Below are positions 1-12,000 of a stretch of 64,000 nucleotides of DNA, piece by piece. A program made the position numbers and the translations under genes. Each line of letters begins with the position of its first letter. Position 1 is the first letter of the stretch. Origin of the DNA: Psophocarpus tetragonolobus (taxonomy: Eukaryota; Streptophyta; Magnoliopsida; Fabales; Fabaceae); the NCBI GenBank assembly GCA_037954015.1, contig CM075693.1, positions 46,031,206 through 46,095,205 on the forward strand, in the 5' to 3' direction. Under the pieces are notes generated by a model. It made no database searches and was not told where the DNA came from. It saw nothing but the letters and a program-made list of their open reading frames with translations.

Positions 1-13
1 GAGCTTATTGATC

Positions 14-3000
14 ATGCATGCAGAAGAGCTACCAGCTGAACCAGATAACATGAAGGAGCAGGTAGTGGTTCTGTCACTCACATAAAACTTAAAAGTAGTC
101 CTCTCACTATATATGTCCCCTATATATACATTATCTCGTACTTTTCAGTTTCGTTTATCAATACCTGAAACTTCCATATCTTCCAACTCTTCTCAGGGTC
201 CGGCAGCTATGGGTCATTCAAGGGAGACTACAAGCCAATCAGGATCTTTAGGTTCAGGTGGTGATTGTCCTCTGTATCCTCCTAATGTGTATGCTCCCCA
301 AGCCCAGGCTTTCTACTATAGAGGTTAATCTTTAGTTCTTCATTTCTGCAAGTCTGTTTTACTCTTTCAAAGAATCCTCACAATATAATTAAGTTGACCG
401 ACCACCTTGGAAATTCAGCTATTCATGGCTTTCAAGTTTATTATATAGGTGGGCAATTCTATTGTTAGCTTCTTCACATTTATGTCTTACTGTCCTTGAC
501 ATTTTGAAATAAATTACTGAAACATTACTATCATTTTGAAACATATGATAGTAATGTAATGCTTGCCTGAGCTATTTATTCTTTTTAACCTATTCAGCAT
601 TCATCTTGCACTACCAGTCTACCATCTAGATTGCCCACCTTCATGACCTTCATATTGCTTTCATTGTTATCCATCTTTATGCACATTTCATGGCAAACAA
701 GCTTAGAAATCTATGTAGATGCATTAAATTTTAATTATTGTTGGACTTGGTGAAGTTTGTTTTGATAATCAGTTGAGTTTGCAACAGTGGGTGAGATTTT
801 AAATAAATTTATAAAGCCTTTGAAGTGAATGGATGGACTTTGTTATTTTATTTACATAATTTAGTAACATGTTTTTGGAACCACATATTATCCGAGCATT
901 TTTCAAATTGCAAAGTGGACATTGATAATTGGAATCTCAATTGTCTGTTGGTCCTCCTCTTTAAAGTGTGTTTTGTTGTGCAATGTTTCTGTGGTAATTT
1001 GTGTTTCTATTGCTATTTTCTAATCTTTGGTGAGTCTGACTCCAGGTTTTGACAATGGAAATGGTGAATGGGATGAATATTCTTCATATGTCAACTCTGA
1101 GGGATTAGAAATTGGATCTCCTGTGAGAATTTTGCATCTCTTTCTTAATTATGCAATTTCTTCTTTTAATGTCTAATGGAATATATGTTATTTTAAACTT
1201 TTTTAGGGTGTGTATAATGAAAATCCATCTCTTATTTTCCATTCTGGGTATGGCTTCAACCCACAAATGCCTTATGGACCATATTCCCCAGTTACCACAC
1301 CTTTGCCTTCTGTAGGTGGAGACACACAGTTATACTCTCCTCAGCAATTTCCGTACACTGGGTCACCTTATTATCATCAACTGGTTCCTCCTAGCTTACC
1401 ATATCTTAATTCACCTGCTCCAGTTTCTCAGCCTGAGCTCACCAATCTGGTAGGTATTGACCAACAAGTTGATAACATGTTTTTTGGACCAAGAGCTGGC
1501 TATCCATCAGTAGGATCTTTTGGTAGAGGCAACTTTCCTGTAGCACCTGGTTCCTTCAGCTTTCATGAATCCCAACAAGGATTTGAAGGATCAAGATCTG
1601 GTGGAATCTGGTCAGATTGCTCAAAACCCTCTGAAAGACAGAGATCTTTGATGCCTCTATCGCCATCTGTTTCTCCACAGCCAATGGGCTCAATTGGGTC
1701 ATTTGGGCCGAGTGTTGGAATGGTTTGTTCTATAACTTGCATAAGTGCATAATATGTTTAATTTTCCAATAAATAATTTATAGCTTTTAAACGAAATAGA
1801 TGTTAGAATTGATGAGTATGAAAAAGGAGAGAAGTAAAGGGCGAAAGAATTCAGAGAAGAGAGAATACAATGTATTCAGCCAAAGAACAAAGTAGATACA
1901 AATGCACTATATATAGAAGTGCAGGGCTGAAAGATCAAAAGACTAACTAACCATAACAGAAAGGGAACAGAGAAAAAACTGATTCCTAACAAAATCAGAC
2001 AGCTGTCAACAAAGTTCTAACAAAATAATGCAGTTATACAACTAACCCAAGGCTAGCTGCAGTCTAACAACTGCAGCTAGCTATGCAATACTCTAACACC
2101 CCCCTCAAACTCAAGGTGGTTGAGGCTTAATAGAAGACTCAAAAACAATGAGTGTGCGCCTTAGGTAGCCAAATTTGGTAGGAGAGAGAGGTTTCATAAG
2201 AACATCTGCCCATTGATCTATTGCTAGAATGTGGAGCACCTGAAGTTGTTTAGTAAGAACTTTGTCTCTTACAAAGAAAATAGAAATCTCCATATGTTTA
2301 GTGCAAGCATGTAGCACTGGATTATGAGAAAGTGCAACAACACTTTCATTATCACAATATATAACAGGAGTAGAGACAAAAACCCCTAACTCTATAAGTA
2401 GAGTTTGAATCCATGAGATTTCAGTTGTAGTTTCAGCTAAGCTCCTATATTCACTTTCAGTACTAGACCATGCAACCAATAGTTGCTTTCTGGACCACCA
2501 AGATATTAGATTAGGACCAAAATAAATGGTTGCCCTTGGGGTGGATCTTCTGTCATCAATATTCGAGGATCAGTCAGCATCTCAGAGAGCCCTTAAACAA
2601 AATTGGTGATTAGAAGAGGCATTTTGCAGGTGCAGTCCATACATGACAGTGCCTTTTAAGTATCTTAGGATTCTCTTCACAGTAGCCCAATGAGATTTAA
2701 GGGGGTTGGATATGAACTGGCAGAATTTATTGACTGCAAAGCTGATCTCAGGTCTAGTAACAGTTAGGTATTGAAGTGCTCCAACTGTAGATCTATGAAG
2801 TGTGGGATCAGAGAACAAGTTAGATCCAAACTTGGTAAGTTTATAGCTGGAAGGCATGGGTGAAGAAATAGACTGTGCTTCAGCCATTTTTGTTTTCTGT
2901 AGGAGATCTCTGACATATTTACTTTGTGTTAGAAGTAAGGACTGGTTAAGAAGATGCTTAACTTCAATGCCAAGGAAGTAGTCTAGGTGACCAAGCTGTT

Positions 3001-6000
3001 TGAGAGAGAAACTAGCATGTAATTTGGAGGTTAGTTTCTGAACTAAGGTCACAGAGCTGCTAATGATAATGATATCATCAACATAAACCAACAAGTAAAC
3101 AGTGTCAGAGTTAGACTTATATATGAACAAGGAGGGTTACACTTGTTAGCAACAAAACCAAAGGTAAGAAGAGTAGATTGCAGCCTTTCAAACCATTATC
3201 TTAGAGCCTGTTTGATACCATAGAGAGCTTTGTTTAGTTTGCAGACCAAAGAATGATTTGAAGCTTCAAAACCAGGAGGTTGGGTCATGTACACAGTTTC
3301 AGCTAACAACCCATTGAGGAAGACATTATTTACATCCAACTAAAAGAGAGACCACTTATAAGTGAGAGCCAAAATAAGAATGAGTCTAATTGTCACAAGT
3401 TTGATGACAGGAGAAAAGGTTTCATTAAAGTCAAGACCAGCTATTTGATTAAACCCCTTAGCAACCAACCTAGCTTTATACTTGTTGATCGAACCATCAA
3501 CTTTTTCCTTGATTCTGAAAACCCATTTGCAGCCAATAGCTTTCCTGTCTGATGGAAGAGAAACTAAGTCCCAAGTGTTATTTTTCAAAAGTGTCTCATA
3601 TTTTGATTTCATGGCAGAAAGCCAAGTAAGATCAAAAAGTGCCTGTTTGACATTTTTTGATTCTCAATGATTTAGCAAAAGAGATGGCCGAACCTTGTAC
3701 TGAAAAATTCCAGATTTGGATCTTGTTTGCATGGGATGAATGTTTGGAGGTCTGGTGAGGTCAGCTGGGATAGGTGCAGTTTCAGATTCAGGTTCAGGAG
3801 TGAGGTCAGGTGCTGGTTCAGGTTCAAAAGGGGGTTCAGGTGTAAGCTCAGATGCTGGTTTAGGTGTAGGTGCAGGCTAAGGTAGGTTAGATGGTTTTAG
3901 CTGTAGGAGAGGTAGATGGTGCAGTTTCAGGTTGAGGGAGTGTCGTAAAAATAGGAATGCCAGTAAGATGAAAATTATTTGGGCTATCAGAGGACATTTT
4001 ATTAGACAGCTGAGACTAAAAAGTTCAATATAAGGAAACCTTAACTCATTGAAAATAACATCCATGGAAATAAAAATTTTTCCTGTGGGAGGCAACCATT
4101 TGTACCCTTTATGAGAGTTAGAGTACCCTAGAAACACAGATTCATGAGACCACCTGAAATTTTGTATATGACTATTATAGGGTCTTAAAATGGAAAACAT
4201 GCACAACCAAAGGTTCTTAAGGAAAAGATAATCAGGAGTTTGTTTGAATAGAACCTTAAAGGGTGACTTAAATTGAAGAACAGTAGAGGGTAATCTGTTT
4301 ATAAGGTAAACAACAGTACTGAAAGCAAAACCCCACAATTTTAAAGGCAACGAGGCATGTTTTAGAAGGGTTAAGCTAATTTCAGTGATGTGTCTATGTT
4401 TTCTTTCATTAACCCCATTTTGGTGATGCATGTGTGGACATATGAGGCGATGGTGAATACCACTTCAGAAATGGGGTTAGAGGTCTGAATTCTCCTCCCC
4501 AATCTATTTGTAGACATTTTATTTTGGAATCAAATTGGAGTCCAACCATAGTTTTGAATTGTTTAAAGACAGAAAAGGTGTCAGCTTTGCTTTTTAAGCA
4601 AATACAGGCAAGTATATTTTGAAAAAGCATCAACAAATGTAACATAGTAAAGAAAGCCATCTGTAGAAGGAATATGAGAGGGACCCCATAAGTTGCTGTA
4701 AAGTAATTCTAAGGGAGAGGAGTAAGCTGTAGTAGAAATATTGGAAGGAAGTCTGAGATTTTCCAATAGCACAAACATTACAGAAATCTGTGACAATTTT
4801 ATTAGAAGTGGGAATATTACAATGCTGTAGAACAAGCTTTAAAACTGAAAAATTAGGATGTTCAAGGCAAGCATGCTATAGAGAACTTCCTCTTTGAACG
4901 TTGTTTTCAGGATTACAAGACAATACAAAATTAGTATTTCTGGATTTTACATCAATGGAAAAACAAGCGGTAGAATTATTTGAACAGTTTAACAACTATA
5001 AATTGGGGAAGGCATAGAGATCATCAGGACCAGCTTTTCCTTGAAGTAGAACTTCATTAGAAACCTGAGATTTAACAAGACATACATTAGGATGAAATTG
5101 AAAGAACACATGGTTATCCCTGGAAAACTTATTCACACTAATAAGATTTTTGGTGATGTGAGGACATGAAGAAGTTGGTTTAGTGAAAGGGAAATGTGTG
5201 GGTTAATAGGGGATTTAAAATGAGAGGAACTGGCAGAGTTAATGAGCAAACCTTGACAATTGCAATGAATATATGGTCCGGTCCTTCAAAGGATTCAAGT
5301 TGCTTAATATTTTGGGACTCTCTTGTGACGTGAAAAGAGGTGCTAGAATCTGGAATCTATGCAGTATTGGGTTGAGATTGATTAGAAGAAGTTATGGTTA
5401 TCATAGCACTTGCAAAGGGGGTAGTATTGTTGATCTAAGAATTCAGATATAGCCAGACATTGGAACGTTGAGGTGCAGTGCTATTAGGGTGAACTTGAGA
5501 CGCTGAATTGGAATTCTTTTTATTTTGAGAGAAGCGAGAATAGTCAGCATTGCCAGGATCATGAAGAACCGAGGAAGAAGAGGGTTGGTATTCTTGATCA
5601 TATCGGTAGTAGCAGCTTGCAGCAGTGTGACTAAACTTGAGGCACACTTGACACTTAAAGTTAGCAAACCTACCTCCTCTGCCATGAGTATTGTCACGGC
5701 GGCCACCATTGATACTACTACCATGATTGGTTTGGAAGTCACGATTGTAGCCCCCACGTGAACTGCCTTCAAAATCTTTTGTATGAGCGACATTAATTGA
5801 TGGTAAATCAGAGACAGCAGGTTTGTCATACTTTACCAGACATGATTCATGAGCCAGCAAGAGAGCTTTAACTTCTTCAAGGGGCCAATAACTGTGATAA
5901 ATGCACCATATTTGTGAGGAAGACCTTCAAGAATTACATGAATATGTCTTGAAAGGAGACAGGTGATCCAACATTAGCGAGCTCATCTCATATTGACTTG

Positions 6001-9000
6001 ATTTGCTGAATGTAAGTTCAGAGATTTCAATCACCAAGGGTTTGTGAGGGCAATTTGAACTTGAGTTGGCGAACCCTAGCGTGAGTTTGGCTGTTGAAGT
6101 ACTCGTGAATTTTGTCCCACACTCGATATGAGTGAATGCAGCCTAGCATTCGAGAGGGAATTGGCATGGAAACTGTTGATTGCAGCCATGTGAGGAGGAC
6201 TTGATCTTGTTCCCAAACAGCATATGCAGGATTTTCATTCCCAGAATCAAGGTCTTCTGTAGTCAAAAAATGAGACGGAATTGAGGGATTGACAACAAAC
6301 CTATGAAGGCGATGCAATTTGATGATAGGTTCGATTTGTTGACGCCATAGCAAGAAATTTGTATCATCCAATTTTTCAGAAATTGAATTGGGAAAGACGG
6401 AAGCAGCAATGAATGAGTTACTGGAATTGACCATTGAAAAAAAAAATCTAGGTTTGAGAAGAGGAGAGGCTTAGACCGTAGTGGCTCTGGATACCATGTT
6501 AGAATTGATGAGCATGAAAAAGTAGAGAAGTAAAGGGCGAAAGAATTCATTGAAGAGAGAATTCAATGTATTCAGCCAAAGAACAAAGTAGACACAAATG
6601 CACTATATATAGAAGTGCAGGGCTGAAAGATCAAAAGACTAACTAACCATAACTGCACCCATAACAGAAAGGGAACAGAGAAAAAACTGATTCCTAACAG
6701 AATCAATCAGCTGTCAACAAACTTCTAACAAAGCAGTTATACAACTAACCAAGGCTGCTACAGTTTAACAACTGTAGCTAGCTATACAATATTCTAACGA
6801 TAGATAAACCCAAAAGTGAAGAATAATACATATGTATTGATAAAAAATTGTCCTATGATTTCAATAGTAACTACTGTAAAAAAAAAAAAAACACGTTAAG
6901 CTAAACAGGCAAAAAACAATGAGTAACATAATCATCCTTTTTTTATTTGTTGCTGTCTTTGTTAGATTTACTGCTAAATTTTGACTTAGTGACAACAATA
7001 AAACTGTTCTAGTTGTACCTATTCTAACTTAGTACATTAAGCCTCTCCCCTATGCAATCTTGCTTTTCTCTCTCTGTACAAGAGTTTTATACAAATATAT
7101 GAATCAGTTGACTGCTGGTTAAGCACTCACGCATTATTTTTTGTCAAATTCATTAATCTTAAGTTGGTACCAGAGCGAGCCTAATCCCACTTTGCCTGTC
7201 AGCATCAGGTGATAGTTACTGTAGTTTGCTGTCTCAACTGTTAGCCGCTGATGACTTCTGTCAATATTGTTGGCCACTACTGGATTTAGTGTGCCTTCTC
7301 ATGTGATGGACAACCCAAGTGGTTGCACAGGCTAAAACCTCTGCATGCTCCTTAGCCAAGGTTGCCATGATCACTTGGAAAAGGACTACAGTGTAGTGTC
7401 ATCAAATGATGTTGAACAATGGAAGAAGTTTTAGCTTTGTGCTATGCTATTGTAGTCTGTGGAACCAAATATACTAGGCACCCTTAGGACAGTCAAAACT
7501 TAAGTCTTTTTGGAAAAAGGCTCAAAGTATTTTTTCCAAATAATAATCAATGCCTTTTTTGGCATCCCTTAAACAAACAGATCATGATATGATCCGTTTG
7601 TTGGTCAAGCCCAATCAACTGTGGAAGAATTGAAGATGTTCTAGGAAGCTAACTCATTGGAAGAAATTAATAAAAATCTGCATACATTGTACATGGTGAT
7701 GATTCTTCATGCTAGGAATCCAAATTTTGATCATGTTTGTTATCAAATTCTGGTCAGTCAGGAAATTATGTTGATGAAGGGCTAATTGACACAACATATT
7801 CATGTTCCAACCCTTGAGAGTTGAAACCTTCTTGAAACTGCTGAATCTTCAGCAACGGTTTCCAAACTTGGAAGATGAGGTCGTGGCAATAGAGAAGGAT
7901 GTGATGGTAGAGGTGGTCATCCTCAATGCTCTTATTATAAGAGAACTGACCTTGGGAAAATTGCCACTATTTGCATTTTTTCATGACAAGACAGCAAATG
8001 TATCCAAATCTGAAAAAAAAAAAGAAATTGAACCATTTTTTTTTAATGAAGATCAGGAATATTTGAGGTTGAAGTGTAGCAACTTAACATACCCAACTTC
8101 AATCCTAAATATTTCAAGAAGTTGCATTTCTCAATTTGTGGAGAGTCAAGGTCCATGGATAATTGATTGAGGTGCTTTTGATAAAATTTTTTATATAATT
8201 CCTTATTCTCCTCTATTTTATCACCTATTTTTCCTCACATTATCACTTTAGCCCGTGGTTCCAAGGTTGCCTCCTTTATTTATAATGAACCAATATGATA
8301 AAATAGGATTAGTATTTATTACATAGGATCTCTCTAATAATGAGTAAAGATCAATCTAATAATAGATATAAGGAGTAAATATCTAATTTACTATCTATAA
8401 GGAATAATATCTAATCATTAACGCTCCCTTTCAAGGTGGAACATATGTGATATGAACCAAGCTTGTTACAAATGTGATAAATTTAATAAAAATAAAAACG
8501 AAAGGCAATTCCAATCGTGTGGTTGTGCCTGATAAATATGGTTTGGCAAAAACTAAAAAAGGTTTGCAATGAGAATGGCAATAGGTACTGTTCACCTGTA
8601 AATAAAGCACATCTTAAGAAGGAAGGAGAAGCACACCATGAGACAGAAAAATAAGAGAAAAGCCTTGGAAAAGAGTCACCTAGAAGAATCACCAGGAAGG
8701 AGCTCTGAGAAAAGTCTTTATGAAAGGTCTACGGGAATAGTCTCAAGAAGGTCTTCGGGAATATTCGTGGGGAATGGTCTCAGGGAAAAGTCTATAGAGA
8801 TGTTTGCATCAAGTGCGTGAACTTCACATGTCAAGGCCTTTCTCGAGGCCGTGTGTAGCGATGTTTTGAGTTGGTTTAGCACACAGATGACATAGTGATT
8901 TCTGGGAATGGTCTTTGAGATAGAGTCTTTCGGAAGAGTCCCTGAGAAGAAAGGTGGTTAGATAATAGTGTGGGTCACTAGATAATGGGTCTACTAGTGA

Positions 9001-12000
9001 GAAAAGCAACAATATGATAGTGGGTCACCAAATGGTGGGTTTATTGGTGGTCATAGGCCATCGACAAGCTATTTAAGCACTCAAGACACTTGGGCTCCTA
9101 GGATCTTGTTTAGACTTTGATACCATGTAATTGTGTGTCAATGTGTGTTGCATGATCACACAATGTCTTTATTTATAATGGGCTAATATGATCAAATAGG
9201 ATTAGTATTAATTACATAGGATCTCTCTAATAATGAGTAAAAATCAATCTAATAATAGATAAGGAGTAAATCTCTAATTACTATCTAATTATAAATAAGG
9301 AATAATATCTAGTCTTTAACACCTCCCAAGGAATTGGTCAAGTTTCTTTCTCCCCATCCTTAAACTTAGAATATCTTTGATCCTAATTGTCCTTGCAATC
9401 TAATTTTTCTAAAACTAGGTCATTAAATTACCCTATTACATGTCATGCCGGTTCTCTTGTGATATAGGAATGTGGTATGCATTGACTGATTGGTGTAAAA
9501 CATGAATCAAGAGGACTCTATTATCGTGAAACTGACCATTGTGTCCTTTTTTGCATCTCCACTGCCTTGTGCATGATCACTTGGGTTATCTACTCTTGTC
9601 AAAATTAAAGCAAGTGGGTCTTGGACTGAACAAACTTCAAGCCTTAGAGTGTGAGACATGTCAATTAGGGAAACATGTTAAGCTTTCTTTTTCAAAGAAA
9701 ACTGAAACAAGATCTAACTTTGTTTTTTCCACCATTCATTTAGATATTTAGGGTCCAATACATGCTGCATATTTTGGGATTTTGATATTGTCTCATTTAT
9801 TAATGAATATTCTTGATGTACTTGGGTTTATTCAATTAAAGATTGATTTGAATTTGTCTATTTTCAAGTCTTCAACAAAATTAAGAGTCAATTTTTGAAA
9901 ATAATCAAAATTCTTAGGAACTATAATACCAGAGAATATCTTTCTTCTAATATTTCTTCTGTTTAATTCACACAGTGCAATTTATGTCTATTTATTTGTC
10001 CTCACATATTATAGCAAAATGGTATAGCAGAAAGAAGAAATAGACATTTATTGAAATTGCATGCACCTTATTGCTTGGTGCCAATGTTTTTGTTCCTCGT
10101 TGGGGTGATGCAATTCCTACTGGTTTGGATTTTATTTTTTTATTTTTTTTGTGAATTCCTACTGGTTTGTTGTTTTGCAATAAATAGAACTCCATCTTCA
10201 TCACCTGAGAATAAAAGTCCTCAGATAATTCTTTTTCCAAATGGACCTTTATTTCATATTTCTCCCTGTATTTGCCACAATCTTGACAAGAGGTATTTTT
10301 AGTAAGGCGTCTCGTATACCTGGCCTCATTAGTAAGTAAAGCATTGATAGAGATCCATAACAGAAACCAAATCCTCTTAGGACCACTCCATCTCCAGACA
10401 GCTCTATAACAGATCATTTTGCAGCAAACTACCATCACTAAGACTAGCATATCCTCAGATTCAAACCAAGATAAAATGAAAAATTATTAGGTCCTTTCAA
10501 AATCTTTGGTGTGGGAATAGCCTAGATGAGATCAAGAAGCTGTGAATTAAGACAGGAAGTTAGTAGCTACAGATCACAAACTCCATGAGCATGTGTAGTC
10601 ACAAACTTGTTCAGGAACGAGACTAGGTGGAGTAGTGCAAGAGGCTTTCTCCAAAAGCGTGCAATGAAGAGGAACCCATGATTCATTACAGAAGGTAATT
10701 ATAGATCCAGCCCCAGTGTCCAAAATAAGTTTTTACAAACATGAGTCTTGTTGTTACAAATTCCCCTCCAAAGATTGGAACCGAGTCTATCAATGTCAAT
10801 TGAGGGAATAATTGAGTCACTGAACTTATAAATAGATTTGATGATTCTTACCCAAAGAGATTCTCGTTTTGTACAGAAGGACCACCCAACCTTCATCATA
10901 AAAGCTTAATTGAAATTTCTGGAAGATTTCAGGCCCACACCATCAGCTAAATTAGGCTCAGAGAGATCCTTCCAAGCAATAGTATGAATCTTAGGGTAGT
11001 TATCTATCACTCCAAATGAAATTTTTGTAGTACTTATCCACTTCATCACAAATAGTCCTTGGGAGATAAACAAACTACATAGCATAAGAGGTCATCTTTG
11101 AATCGTGGTTCAGTCCTTGGGCAAGTATAAATGTTAGGATTTATGTTATTAATTAGATAAAATGAATGTTGGGAATATCCTAGAATGATGGTAACCCTAG
11201 ACTTGGCTTAAACTAAGTATCAAAGGAATGAAGGGTAGAGTCTAAGTAAGGAATGTTGTTAATTGTAATACTGTATAGAGTTCTGGTAGGAAGTATTATT
11301 GTTGAGACAAAATCCTAAATTAATGAGTAAACCAGTATAATAGTGTGGGAACAAAAAAAAGTCAACAAAAATTATTAATGATTAAAAGGTGTAGATCCAA
11401 CCAGGAGCGTGAAAGATTTACTAGAGACAAGTGAGAGATAAGTGAAAATGATGTTTGGATAGAACAATTTAGTCACATATAGAGTCCTGAGAGCATTCAG
11501 TGAGACATTATGTACCCCTTTAAATTCTTGTTTTCCTAGAAATGGACATTATGTCTTACCCTTTTAAGTTCTTTTTTCTCTCTACAAAAAATGGATAGAG
11601 GTATGTTGGAAGAGGGTTTATTGGAAACCTTTTTGTGGTGGCGGCGTCATCAACAAATGAGCAATGTTGGAGGGGGCATATGGCTTATATGTGCTGGAGA
11701 GTGGTGCAATGTGATGCAATCCTACCTACCAAGGGCCTTCTCACTAGGGTCATGGCTTGGAGGATAGAGGAAGACTTGGCTCGAAAAGACTCATCAAGAC
11801 CTCAACTCATGATGGAGATAGACATATTAGGTCATAGTCCATAGGTTCCCCTTTGTAAATATTAATTAGCTCTTAATTTCCTTTTGGGCCATGTATTTAG
11901 GCCATTTACTTTGTAATTAGGAAGAAGAGGTGTTATTAGTTAGTGAGAGGAGGTAAGCTTAGTTAGGGGCTTCTTATCCAAGGTGTGTTGGGCTTCCTTC

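Larger units (their letters stand above)
1801..6799 (-). mobile_element. Ty1/copia LTR retrotransposon (Copia-A), antisense in ECT intron 4
   Basis: A complete but decayed element of about 5 kb. The LTRs (1801-2098 and 6497-6799) are nearly identical and begin TGTTAGAATTGATGAG. A perfect 5-bp target-site duplication ATAGA flanks it at 1796-1800 and 6800-6804. Read on the minus strand, the order is LTR, primer-binding site, gag with zinc knuckle, protease remnant, integrase, reverse transcriptase, RNase H, polypurine tract, LTR. Integrase ahead of reverse transcriptase is the copia order. Several stops and frameshifts break the reading frame, so it is not autonomous. The right LTR ends CG instead of CA. 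Confidence 0.95.
6959..10290 (+). mobile_element. Truncated Ty1/copia element (Copia-B) with a nested LTR element
   Basis: A probable 5' LTR lies about 6959-7163 (starts TGTTAG; its end is unclear), followed by a primer-binding-like TGGTACCAGAGC at 7165-7176. Gag and protease remnants follow, then the nested element 8275-9321, then integrase up to about 10290. Reverse transcriptase, RNase H and the 3' LTR are absent. It lies sense to ECT in intron 4. Related copies are at 27455-27810 and 37640-38345. Confidence 0.75.

Noticed and set aside
1210..1752. 180-codon ORF taken as its own gene
   Set aside because: It is ECT exon 4 read through the donor; the apparent start is a GTG (Val) codon inside the exon.
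6263..6550. 95-codon minus ORF overlapping the Copia-A gag and LTR
   Set aside because: It is an alternative frame of the gag start and spans the LTR junction; not a gene.
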